Positions 1-7,150 of a stretch of 20,581 nucleotides of DNA are shown in pieces. The stretch lies in IMG/VR virus record IMGVR_UViG_3300010885_032992, positions 1-20,581 of that record. One strand, 5' to 3'. A program made the translations under genes and the position numbers. This DNA is from a virus. Each line of letters opens with the position of its first letter. Positions within the stretch are counted from its first letter, which is position 1. The notes under the pieces are model-generated. The model made no database searches, had not been told where the DNA came from, and worked only from the letters and a program-made list of their open reading frames with translations.

Positions 1-2636
1 CCTTTAGGTCCTTCAGTTTTATCATCTGTTAGATAAACTTTATCCGGAGCATTATTAACATATTCAACAACTTGTCTTCCTCCATTACCATCAGTTCCAA
101 CATACGAATCATACCAAAACTGAAAATCATTTGTTGCGGTTTTTCCATAGGTGCTGGCTCCTGTTGTTGAGTTAGGTGCGTTATTATCAAAATACCAACC
201 ATAGCCAATAAATTTATTTAACTCCGGAGCATCAACAAGTTGTGTGGATGTCTCATTTTTAGTCTTTGATTCACTACCGGTCGCAACAGTTGCGTTATCC
301 GCATTATTTCCACCTCCAGTATTTTGGCTCATACTTTCCGGTGTTTGAGGAATTTCAAATGCCACTTTACCCAATTCTTCGGAAGTTAATCTTGGGTTAT
401 TTAAAACTTGTTGGTATGTAAACAAGTCTCTTGTTGGTATTGTATTAAATTTAATACCTAATTCATATAAATCATATTTTAAACACCCAGCGAAAAATGA
501 ATTTAACATAGAATCAACTTGTTCTTTTGGAATTTTTTTAAGTTGTTTTTGTACTATTGTGTTCATTACTGAAGGGTGGTCTACTACCATTTTGAACCCT
601 ATGCTACCACTTCTTGTTGTGTTTTTATATGTATAGACTGGTTCTGGTCTACCTAAAAAAGTTGTTGAGTTAAAGCTTGGTTTTGAATCATCATTAAATG
701 TTAATCCATATGGCGGAAACCACATTATTCTACCCCCATTCGGTCCTCTTTCACAAACAGGAAGATCATCATAAGTGTATCCTGGTCTATCTGACGTTCT
801 CCAAGCAAGATTCTCAATTGAGAACATATACTTTTTAACTTTATTATCAATAATATTTGTTGATCCTGGATTTTTAAGTGGAGCAATATTCAAATTGTAA
901 GTGTTGTCAATAACTGAATAACTGAATTTTCTTCCAGAATTTGTTATCCCATCTGATTTTTGTAAATCTCCATATGTGTAATATGGGGTATCTTTAGTAA
1001 AAATTCTACAATACTCAATACCGGCTTCACTACCATCGGAATTATCTTTATATGATAATACTTGTGAACCTTTTGTTATTTCTTTATATCCATCATTAAA
1101 GACCTTTGAGACTTGATTAATCGCATTACCTACGTGTTTTAATCTTGTTCCTCCTTGAACGTTGTCCGCAGAGTTTATTAATCTTTGTGTATCGTCTAAT
1201 ATTGAACCTTCCTTGAATTTTGTATCCGTTGATTGATACTTTTCATAGTCGGTTTTTATTGTGTTATATTCTTTATCTACTGAAGTTACCTTACCCCCAA
1301 CACCAACTTTAAATCCAGCATTTGGTTTATATTTTGGAGATGTCCAAACAAATTGTCCGGCAATACCACCACCATCGGTTAAAGCCTTTCCTGCTAAACC
1401 GTTTTGTATTTTATTTTGATTTCCTTCATATAAAATACCTAACTCCTGTGGCCCATAAACAATTGTACTAATTTGTCTTCCTCCGGGTCCTACCGGCATT
1501 TGATTCGCTGGTGAATCAATTTTTGATGGTTCTGCTTCTGGGCTTCCAACATAATAACCACCAGTATTTGGTTTGTTAGGATCTAAAATCCTATCAAGTC
1601 CGGTAGTTATACTTTGTAATGGTCCTCTTGTATATTTTGGTCTATATTTATTATAATCCAAAGATGAGAATAAAATAGATCTTTGTCCGTTTCCGGTATT
1701 TGCAACAAACGTTTCTGATGGGTTTCTAAAATTATCTAAAATCGGACCTAATAATCCACCAGTTAATGGGTTTATAACATTAAGAGCGCTTTCTAATTTT
1801 GGTGCTTGTATATTAACATCATTAAAATAATCTCCCGGTATTAAAGATGCGGGAAAGTAGGTTCCAGTTAATCTATTAGCAAATGAAACCGCAGCCCCTA
1901 ATGGATTTTCAGGTTCACTAATTGTCCAATTTTTTTCAATAAATGGTTCTTTACCTGAAGCAACCAAAGCGGCTGTTGCAGGATCAGTTAAAGAATCTAA
2001 ATTTATTCTACCTATTGTATTTTTTGTTATTTGTGCCGCAATTCTTTCCTCAAATAAACCTTTAAGAGTACTTGCCCCAATTCTTGCAAGATATGTGTCT
2101 TGAGATAAAGGACCGTTAGATCCTGTCGGGTTTTCGTTAAATACCAGATCATAGGTTGAGTATGATGATGAAACGAATGATGATGGATCCCAATAAGGTT
2201 GATATAGTTTTGGGTTACCCACAACATCTGTTATAATAACTAAATCATTATAACCACCTTCCGGACCATAAACATTTTGAATATATGCGGCGTCTATAAA
2301 AAATTCATTAATTAAATCCATTTGAGTATCATTAGGACCGTATGGGCCTTTATTTGATTCAACTGGATATGGTGCTCCGGGTAAACTATATTTCCCTTGA
2401 AATCCTCCGTCCGGACCATATTCGTTTAATGAATATAATGAATTTGCTAAATTATTTGTTGAAATTAAAGTGTCTGGGGAGTCAACAACGCTAGTAACCG
2501 TTAGGTTTGTTTCGTAATTAACGGCTCCACCTCCAGGTGAAAAAACACCAGGTACCTTATATGGTTGCAAATTTCGTGCAATTAATTGATTTCTAAAGGT
2601 AGATGAGGATGAAAACGATAAACTACTTTCTGACAT
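1..2636 (-). CDS. Large baseplate/tail structural protein, partial (C-terminus beyond the left edge)
   Basis: One frame is open without a stop from the ATG at 2636-2634 to the edge, giving at least 878 residues; the C-terminus is missing. The N-terminus (MSESSLSFSSSSTF) is serine-rich. Residues about 73-128 hold three short YGP-type repeats: YGPDGG at 73, YGPND at 99 and YGPEGG at 123. Near residues 637-680 there is a block WFPPYGL followed by FLGRPEPVYTYKNTTRSGS, which resembles tube-like baseplate or tube-initiator proteins. It lies directly downstream of the tape measure, where T4 has gp48 and gp54, so a baseplate-tube role is likely, although the protein is much larger than either. A stretch rich in N, T, S and G near residues 775-805 looks like a linker. 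The GTATTTATA motif sits 9 bases before the ATG. The structural role is fairly safe; the exact identity is not. Confidence 0.7.
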   Translation of the reverse strand, partial: MSESSLSFSSSSTFRNQLIARNLQPYKVPGVFSPGGGAVNYETNLTVTSVVDSPDTLISTNNLANSLYSLNEYGPDGGFQGKYSLPGAPYPVESNKGPYGPNDTQMDLINEFFIDAAYIQNVYGPEGGYNDLVIITDVVGNPKLYQPYWDPSSFVSSSYSTYDLVFNENPTGSNGPLSQDTYLARIGASTLKGLFEERIAAQITKNTIGRINLDSLTDPATAALVASGKEPFIEKNWTISEPENPLGAAVSFANRLTGTYFPASLIPGDYFNDVNIQAPKLESALNVINPLTGGLLGPILDNFRNPSETFVANTGNGQRSILFSSLDYNKYRPKYTRGPLQSITTGLDRILDPNKPNTGGYYVGSPEAEPSKIDSPANQMPVGPGGRQISTIVYGPQELGILYEGNQNKIQNGLAGKALTDGGGIAGQFVWTSPKYKPNAGFKVGVGGKVTSVDKEYNTIKTDYEKYQSTDTKFKEGSILDDTQRLINSADNVQGGTRLKHVGNAINQVSKVFNDGYKEITKGSQVLSYKDNSDGSEAGIEYCRIFTKDTPYYTYGDLQKSDGITNSGRKFSYSVIDNTYNLNIAPLKNPGSTNIIDNKVKKYMFSIENLAWRTSDRPGYTYDDLPVCERGPNGGRIMWFPPYGLTFNDDSKPSFNSTTFLGRPEPVYTYKNTTRSGSIGFKMVVDHPSVMNTIVQKQLKKIPKEQVDSMLNSFFAGCLKYDLYELGIKFNTIPTRDLFTYQQVLNNPRLTSEELGKVAFEIPQTPESMSQNTGGGNNADNATVATGSESKTKNETSTQLVDAPELNKFIGYGWYFDNNAPNSTTGASTYGKTATNDFQFWYDSYVGTDGNGGRQVVEYVNNAPDKVYLTDDKTEGPK

Positions 2637-2645
2637 TTTTTATTT

Positions 2646-2654
2646 TATAAATAC
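2646..2654 (-). promoter_or_regulatory. Candidate promoter motif GTATTTATA for the large baseplate gene
   Basis: On the minus strand this reads GTATTTATA, 9 bases before the ATG of the large baseplate gene and inside the 31-base gap after the tape measure stop. It belongs to a set of nine [A/G]TATTTAT sites in front of genes in this window. The motif is visible; the promoter role is inferred. Confidence 0.45.
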
Positions 2655-2667
2655 TTTTTTTATGGTT

Positions 2668-4617
2668 TTATTCGTTCATACCACTACTAGTTTTGTAAGT
2701 TTGGAGAGCATTTGACAGAGTACTTAGATATAATTCGTCAGTCTTTTTTGAATTAAAGACATCCTCAACAATAGTTTTAACCTCACTATTAGATACCCCA
2801 GTTGTATTTCCTTTTATTTCAACTTCGTGTGTTATACCTAAAGCAACTTCCAGTTTGGAGACATATTCAGACGCTTTTGATTGTATAGCGTTTAACGTAT
2901 TTAAAACTCCTCCCGGTTCAGATTCAGTTTCTCTAACCGCAGGTTTACCCGTTACTGATTCGTACTCTTGACCGGCAGCATATTTGGCTCCGGTTAAACC
3001 AGTTTTTAATCCTTCAACACCAAATTTACCTAATAATGCAATGTTTGTTGCAATCGCTCCAGGTAATTCATTTTTTAAACTAGTTAATGCTTCACTAATT
3101 TTATCAATACTGAAACCTCCGGTTGCTAAATTAACGGCTTCTTTTTCTATTGGACCTAAAATGTCTGTTACTCCACCCCTTACTCCTTGTGTTGATATTT
3201 GATCGGTAAAACCTTTAGTAATTTCATTTACCGACTTCATTGCTGCGTTTGTCGCTCGTTGTAGTGGAGCGGCACTCGCGGCTCCCATTCTAATCGCGCC
3301 TTTACCAGCCGCGGTATTTGCCGCAATTTGTTTTTGTACGGTTAACTGTTCAATTGCAAGTTCTTCTGCGGTTTTATTTTGATCTGCCTGTTGTTCTTTT
3401 AATTTATCTATTTGACCTGCGGTTAGATTTTCAACATCAACATCTTTTCTTTCTCCAGTTTTTTCATCTGTTATTGAAACGACCGCTCTTCCATCTTTCA
3501 TTTGAGACATATTTGCAAGTAACATCCTGTCTTCCTCAGATGCCGCAAGACTAGGGAATCTTATCTTACTCATTTTCATATCCAAATCAGCACTTTTCAA
3601 TGCCATACTAGAAAATTCCGATGCCGTCATTCCTAAACCTTCAGCAACCTCTTTCATCTGAAGTTTTGCTCCTGGTAAAATTTCAAAACCAGACCCATCG
3701 GCTTTTAATCTTGTAAATTGTTGGGAAACTTTAACCATTTCATTTTGTAAGGCGGCAGGATCATTAAGTGCCATATCCATAGCAGATAATGGATCAAGTA
3801 ACGCACTTGACTGAACACCTAATCTTTGTAATGCGGATGAAAACTCAATGGCGGCCTCCGGATTCATTAATTTATCTGCCTTATCTAAAACGGTAGACAT
3901 ATTAATCCCAAGCATTTCAGACTGACTAACCATTTTAGTAAGTCCTTTAATACCTCCCTCAAAATTCATAGTATTTAATCTTGAGATATTACTAAGTACC
4001 CCATCAGTAACCGCCTTAACATTAACTCCAACACCTCTAGCGTAGTTTGCAACATCCGCCATACTTTCTCCTACCTTATCTAAATTAACACCAACAGACT
4101 TAAAACTACTAACCATAGTTTCCATTCCCTTTGTTGTTAGTGTTGACGCAGCTCCAAGTTCAGACATTGTGTCTGTTGATAATGTTGTATTAACTTTTAA
4201 CGCTTTTGAGACATCCTCAAATGCTTGTAACGCTTGTTGTTCTGAAAACCCTAACTTTACCATTTCAGGTACGGTATCGGCAATAAAAGTTCTTAAATCT
4301 TGAGATCTAGCACTTCCAATTCCCATACTATTAGCTAATGCTTGAGATTGATCAGTTAAAGAAGTTATATCACCTAAAAGATTCTTTCCTGAAAATGTGC
4401 TTTGGATTTCCCCCCATATGTCCCCAGCTGCACTAACAGGATCCATTAATGATTCAGCAGAAATGTCCAGTCCCGAATATGCTTGCGAAGTTGTTTGGCT
4501 TTCAGTATTCTTTGTCTTAGTTAAAGAATCGTTTTGTGATTGAAGGGATTGTTTCTCCTTTTCAAGATTATCTATAATTTTTTGTGCTGCATCTAAATCT
4601 TTAGGTTTTGGTCCCAT
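2668..4617 (-). CDS. Tail tape measure protein
   Basis: The 649-residue protein is predicted to set tail length inside the tube during assembly. Most of its length is predicted helix, rich in A, S, L, K and M with few aromatics. It begins with a charged coiled-coil-like segment (about residues 8-35, DLDAAQKIIDNLEKEKQSLQ). Next comes a long alanine/serine/methionine-rich region with several amphipathic helices, then another charged helix (about 405-445). Glycine/alanine-rich and possibly membrane-active stretches occur near 520-560 (for example GAIATNIALLGKFGVEGL). T4 gp29 is 590 residues, so a T4-scale tail of roughly 100 nm is expected. It lies just after the tube and the gp26/gp51-like overlapping pair, the canonical tape-measure position. 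The ATG at 4617 is preceded by AAGG directly abutting it, too close for a normal ribosome site. Confidence 0.85.
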   Translation of the reverse strand: MGPKPKDLDAAQKIIDNLEKEKQSLQSQNDSLTKTKNTESQTTSQAYSGLDISAESLMDPVSAAGDIWGEIQSTFSGKNLLGDITSLTDQSQALANSMGIGSARSQDLRTFIADTVPEMVKLGFSEQQALQAFEDVSKALKVNTTLSTDTMSELGAASTLTTKGMETMVSSFKSVGVNLDKVGESMADVANYARGVGVNVKAVTDGVLSNISRLNTMNFEGGIKGLTKMVSQSEMLGINMSTVLDKADKLMNPEAAIEFSSALQRLGVQSSALLDPLSAMDMALNDPAALQNEMVKVSQQFTRLKADGSGFEILPGAKLQMKEVAEGLGMTASEFSSMALKSADLDMKMSKIRFPSLAASEEDRMLLANMSQMKDGRAVVSITDEKTGERKDVDVENLTAGQIDKLKEQQADQNKTAEELAIEQLTVQKQIAANTAAGKGAIRMGAASAAPLQRATNAAMKSVNEITKGFTDQISTQGVRGGVTDILGPIEKEAVNLATGGFSIDKISEALTSLKNELPGAIATNIALLGKFGVEGLKTGLTGAKYAAGQEYESVTGKPAVRETESEPGGVLNTLNAIQSKASEYVSKLEVALGITHEVEIKGNTTGVSNSEVKTIVEDVFNSKKTDELYLSTLSNALQTYKTSSGMNE

Positions 4618-4634
4618 CCTTAATGTTTTTTAAA

Positions 4635-4642
4635 ATAAATAT
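4635..4642 (-). promoter_or_regulatory. Candidate promoter motif ATATTTAT for the tape measure gene
   Basis: Minus-strand ATATTTAT, extended as GCAAATATTTATT, 17 bases before the tape measure ATG. It lies in the 31-base gap between the small chaperone-like gene and the tape measure. The ATTGCAAATAT context recurs upstream of the tail tube near 6221-6231. Function is inferred. Confidence 0.4.
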
Positions 4643-4648
4643 TTGCAA

Positions 4649-4840
4649 TTAAGTTTTACTTGGATTTATATCTTCCAATAATTTTTGTAGTAAGAATTTT
4701 CTAACGTAAGTTGGTATTGACATAAACTCACTATACTGCATACGTAGATATTTCGCCAAATAAAAGAATTCCTCATTAAGAAATTTAATGTAATTAGAAG
4801 AAAGGCCGAAAAAATTCCACCCCAAAGGCGATTGTGACAT
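4649..4840 (-). CDS. Small gp51-like tail/baseplate assembly protein, overlapping the gp26-like gene
   Basis: A 63-residue ORF whose first 47 bases overlap the end of the gp26-like gene in another frame (+1 relative to it). It has an aromatic N-terminal half (GWNFFGLSSNYIKFLNEEFFYLAKYLRM) and a segment SIPTYVRKFLLQKLLEDI. That short pattern, helical with a proline followed by Y-x-R-x-(W/F)-L, is typical of gp51 and other small tail-assembly chaperone C-terminal parts. Its position between the gp26-like gene and the tape measure supports an assembly-chaperone role rather than a virion component. It has its own ATG and one of the few good Shine-Dalgarno sequences in the window. It could therefore be made independently, or also as a frameshift extension of the upstream protein. 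Confidence 0.65.
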   Translation of the reverse strand: MSQSPLGWNFFGLSSNYIKFLNEEFFYLAKYLRMQYSEFMSIPTYVRKFLLQKLLEDINPSKT

Positions 4841-5558
4841 CTACCTTTTCTCCTGACGGGGCTATAATTGTTCTGTTTAGGTCAAGTTTCGGCTCATTTT
4901 CTTTCATAAAAGTTCTTATAAACTTAGAATCTCCAATTGGCATATTTTGACAAAAAACACTTATATCTCCTTGATCTTTACTCCCATCAATTTCAACAAT
5001 CATTTTACTTAATCTTGTTGTTACCGTTGGAGGAGTGTATCCTTTAGGGTACATATCTACAATGTTATCCACTGACATTGTATCCATTAAACTTAATAGT
5101 TTTAATTTAACAACCGCCCCTGATCTGGGTAATTTAACGGTAAAATGTCCGTTTTCATCCGGATCCACATTTGATTTAACAATATTTAATTCATCCAATA
5201 ATATTGTTGATTCAAATTGTTTGTTTGTTTTTGGATCAGTACTTACTATTCTATATTCAGACCCAAAAGACGTATTTCTTAAAAACAATAAAATTGCTTC
5301 AACGTCTCCTTCTAACAATTCTTCAGGTCTGATATCTGGTTCGTAAATTTTACTTCTTAATAAAGGAATTACAACCGCCTCATTTATTGATTTTTTTCCA
5401 TCAATGTTTGCAAGAATATTCTCATCACTCGCAGTTAAATAACCAACTTTAATTGATTTCTTTTTTGATTTATAAAATGTTCCACCTGAAGGTAAACTCA
5501 CAATGTCGTGTGGCAATGTAAAGTTTTGTTGTCCATAGTTTGCTAAATCTTGATCCAT
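4794..5558 (-). CDS. gp26-like baseplate / tail assembly protein
   Basis: The 254-residue protein has the N-terminal signature of the T4 gp26-like baseplate family: IVSLPSGGTFY at about residues 19-29, then a basic stretch, a TASDE motif near 43-47, and the segment LLEGDVEAILLFLRNTSFG around 81-99. T4 gp26 is 208 residues. Located between the tail tube and the tape measure, and overlapping a tiny gp51-like ORF, it occupies the position of the tail-assembly chaperones (lambda G/GT type). It could be a hub component, a chaperone, or both. The leader is purely A/T with no Shine-Dalgarno and no clear TATTTAT motif. A terminator precedes it, so expression may rely on read-through from the tube gene. 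Its last codons contain the TTTTTTCGG sequence discussed as a possible recoding site. Confidence 0.7.
   Translation of the reverse strand: MDQDLANYGQQNFTLPHDIVSLPSGGTFYKSKKKSIKVGYLTASDENILANIDGKKSINEAVVIPLLRSKIYEPDIRPEELLEGDVEAILLFLRNTSFGSEYRIVSTDPKTNKQFESTILLDELNIVKSNVDPDENGHFTVKLPRSGAVVKLKLLSLMDTMSVDNIVDMYPKGYTPPTVTTRLSKMIVEIDGSKDQGDISVFCQNMPIGDSKFIRTFMKENEPKLDLNRTIIAPSGEKVDVTIAFGVEFFRPFF
4806..4814 (-). other. Possible programmed frameshift site TTTTTTCGG in the gp26/gp51-like overlap
   Basis: In the gp26-like frame the codons are GAA TTT TTT CGG. The downstream small ORF is in the +1 (equivalently -2) frame. A peptidyl-tRNA-Phe on the second TTT could slip one base onto TTC, a better match for its usual GAA anticodon, while the CGG arginine codon, uncommon in this AT-rich window, waits in the A site. 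The rest of the overlap before the zero-frame stop is short. The sequence is seen; the recoding is a hypothesis based on the conserved frameshift in tail-assembly chaperone genes. Confidence 0.3.
4850..4854 (-). promoter_or_regulatory. Shine-Dalgarno AGGAG for the gp51-like gene
   Basis: The minus strand reads AGGAG, then nine bases, then the ATG at 4840. Almost all other genes here lack such a sequence. It lies inside the gp26-like coding region and would allow independent initiation of the small overlapping gene. Confidence 0.5.
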
Positions 5559-5590
5559 ATTTTTATTTTTATTATTATTTTATGTTGCAT

Positions 5591-5623
5591 AAAAAACCGC
5601 ACTCTTATTAAAGATATGCGGTT
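5591..5623 (-). terminator. Intrinsic terminator after the tail tube gene
   Basis: Minus-strand AACCGCA (5623-5617) pairs with TGCGGTT (5601-5595), a perfect 7-bp stem with a 15-base loop that can form a small inner CTT/AAG pairing. The stem runs directly into a T-tract (5596-5591). It sits 22 bases after the tube stop codon. The likely role is to cap or attenuate transcription so the tube is made in excess over the downstream assembly genes. Confidence 0.75.
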
Positions 5624-5644
5624 AATATTAAAAGTAAATTTATT

Positions 5645-6133
5645 TTAATACACTAATATACAACGATCCATAACAATTGTTGAAGTAATTGTCGCAATCT
5701 CATCTCCACCGTATTTTAATGATCCACCATCATATCCTTTTAACCAAGCTCCTTCTAAAATCCATTTTTCAACAACGACTCCAGTTGGATCTAACATCTC
5801 AAGATCAACGTTTTTCTTATATCCGGCAGCATAACCCATACGACCAGTTACAGATTCAGCGCAAGTTCTAATCCATTCCATAACCGCTTGTGTTGCAGAT
5901 GGACCGATTGGATCTCTAAACGTTACCGCTAATTCACCCCATGTAAAATTACCGGCAACATAAGTTTCAGTATTTAAGAAAGGAATTTTAACCGAGTTAA
6001 TTGATAATTTAGGTCTTGACGTACTTTCAACGTACCACTCATTGATCCCCAATGATGAAGGAAATCTTAAAATCCATCTATTGTTACGTTTTGGTTCGTA
6101 AGGAATAGGCATTTTCATTAACAAATCAGCCAT
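5645..6133 (-). CDS. Tail tube protein (gp19-like)
   Basis: The 162-residue protein matches T4 gp19 in length (163) and character: a compact, beta-rich sequence with a basic N-terminus (IPYEPKRNNRWILRFPSSLG). It is followed by SKLS-type strands, FTWGELAVTFRDPIGPSATQAVMEWI at about 63-88, and a C-terminal GDEIATITSTIVMDRC. The F-R-D-P-x-x-(P/S) with an amphipathic helix after it is typical of T4-type tubes. It forms the inner hollow tube around the tape measure and within the sheath. It is flanked upstream by the HAD gene and downstream by a terminator. The 114-base leader carries the TATTTAT motif 36 bases before the ATG and no Shine-Dalgarno sequence. Confidence 0.85.
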   Translation of the reverse strand: MADLLMKMPIPYEPKRNNRWILRFPSSLGINEWYVESTSRPKLSINSVKIPFLNTETYVAGNFTWGELAVTFRDPIGPSATQAVMEWIRTCAESVTGRMGYAAGYKKNVDLEMLDPTGVVVEKWILEGAWLKGYDGGSLKYGGDEIATITSTIVMDRCILVY

Positions 6134-6169
6134 AATTTCTATTTTTTAATTTTATTTTATTATTTTATT

Positions 6170-6177
6170 ATAAATAT
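6170..6177 (-). promoter_or_regulatory. Candidate promoter motif ATATTTAT for the tail tube gene
   Basis: Minus-strand AATATTTATAATA lies 36 bases before the tube ATG, in a 114-base gap with no other gene. The leader between motif and start is almost pure A/T. The function is inferred from recurrence upstream of other genes. Confidence 0.45.
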
Positions 6178-6247
6178 TAGTATTGTAAAAATATTTCTAT
6201 TTACTTCAATTTTTTTAACGAATATATTTGCAATAGGCAATTAATAT

Positions 6248-7081
6248 TTAATATAATCTTTTTTTGCCTCCTGCAGTTAAATAAGTTTTTAATATATTAT
6301 CATCTTTTTTATCAAAATGCTTTTTCATACTTTCTATATTTCTTACATCATCATCTGAAAAACCAATAAATGGAGTAAAATAATTTCCTATTTTGTTTTT
6401 CATAAATGCCTTTTTCTGTAATTTGTGTGACATTCTTTTAACGTATCTAATAAATTCTTCCATTGCATCTATCTTACCTTGTTCTGGGTTAGTTGCAGAC
6501 CCCTCTCCGAAGGAAACAGGATGGAAACGACACATATCTAAATAAGATCTAATAAGTTCGTCGTTGGACATATCATCTTCATCAGCAAGTTCTCTATATT
6601 TTTTTAAGTTTTTAACTAACTCCGTTGAATTTAATCCGTGTTTATTATTTTTAATTAACCTATAAACAGCTTCTTTTAATATTGATGGGGTGTGACCTCT
6701 TGCAGTTACAATAGCAAAAATAGAACCTTTATTAACCGCTTCCACAAAATCAGACCAAGCAGGACCAATTGGAGCTATCATTGAATCTTTTAAAAAGTTT
6801 TTATCTCCCGTTACTCGGAAATCTCTAAAAGGTTCTTCATCAAAAGATATTATAGTGTGTCCCTCATATTCAAAAGGTTCTTTACCAATATCGGTTCTGT
6901 ATTCCGCAAAATCTTCGGTTGACATCCCAACACTATTACCTTCATCGTCTTTAAGATAAATTTTTGTTGGCATAAACATAAGATTATCGTCCCAGTCAAA
7001 TGCATAATACTTCATTACCGGAGAATTACTATCATCCATCATCTCATTAAGGACTCTTCTAACAATTTTTCTATAATTCAT
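6248..7081 (-). CDS. HAD-family phosphatase with a capsid-targeting-like leader
   Basis: The start is placed at the ATG at 7081-7079 (277 residues). A longer reading from 7129 would translate the sheath terminator into a hydrophobic, implausible N-terminus. The HAD motifs are clear: nucleophile and acid in FDWDDNL (D29, D31), IVTARGH with T126, K203 as the candidate motif III lysine, and FSDDD with D243/D244. A cap region lies between motifs I and II. The substrate is unknown; nucleotide or polynucleotide 3'-phosphate are possibilities. The first 13 residues, MNYRKIVRRVLNE, form a short basic amphipathic leader ending in L-x-E, the T4 prohead-protease consensus. This suggests capsid packaging, which is inference. 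An enzyme gene between sheath and tube genes is unusual; its own motif and the preceding terminator suggest a separate transcript. Confidence 0.8.
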   Translation of the reverse strand: MNYRKIVRRVLNEMMDDSNSPVMKYYAFDWDDNLMFMPTKIYLKDDEGNSVGMSTEDFAEYRTDIGKEPFEYEGHTIISFDEEPFRDFRVTGDKNFLKDSMIAPIGPAWSDFVEAVNKGSIFAIVTARGHTPSILKEAVYRLIKNNKHGLNSTELVKNLKKYRELADEDDMSNDELIRSYLDMCRFHPVSFGEGSATNPEQGKIDAMEEFIRYVKRMSHKLQKKAFMKNKIGNYFTPFIGFSDDDVRNIESMKKHFDKKDDNILKTYLTAGGKKRLY

Positions 7082-7085
7082 ATAA

Positions 7086-7093
7086 ATAAATAT
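7086..7093 (-). promoter_or_regulatory. Candidate promoter motif ATATTTAT for the HAD gene
   Basis: Minus-strand GGAATATTTATTTATATG places the motif 4 bases before the chosen ATG. If it acts as a -10 element, the transcript would start at or after this ATG, so it may be leaderless, or the motif may act differently. It follows the sheath terminator. Confidence 0.4.
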
Positions 7094-7099
7094 TCCGTA

Positions 7100-7133
7100 A
7101 AATAAAAAAGGTGGGAATCTATGTCCCACCTTT
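7100..7133 (-). terminator. Intrinsic terminator after the tail sheath gene
   Basis: A perfect 10-bp stem (7133-7124 with 7116-7107, minus-strand AAAGGTGGGA/TCCCACCTTT) encloses a 7-base loop. On the minus strand it is followed by TTTTTTATTTT. It begins 17 bases after the sheath stop codon. This is the strongest terminator in the window and insulates the highly expressed sheath gene from the HAD gene. Confidence 0.85.
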
Positions 7134-7150
7134 CCATTATTTAGTTTTTA

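Noticed and set aside
1644-1651. TATTTAT motif copies inside genes (also 19121-19128) as promoters
   Set aside because: They lie antisense within coding regions with no gene downstream in their direction, so they are treated as chance matches in AT-rich DNA.
1-2636. An apparent 2.6-kb non-coding region at the left end
   Set aside because: A single minus-strand frame is open across all of it; it only looks empty because the stop codon is outside the window.
2984-3554. Plus-strand frames within the tape measure gene
   Set aside because: They are antisense shadows of a clearly coding minus-strand gene and show no motif, start context or conserved pattern.
7082-7129. Upstream start at 7129 for the HAD gene
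   Set aside because: It would translate through the sheath terminator hairpin and give a hydrophobic leader, while the ATG at 7081 follows the TATTTAT motif and begins a basic leader.
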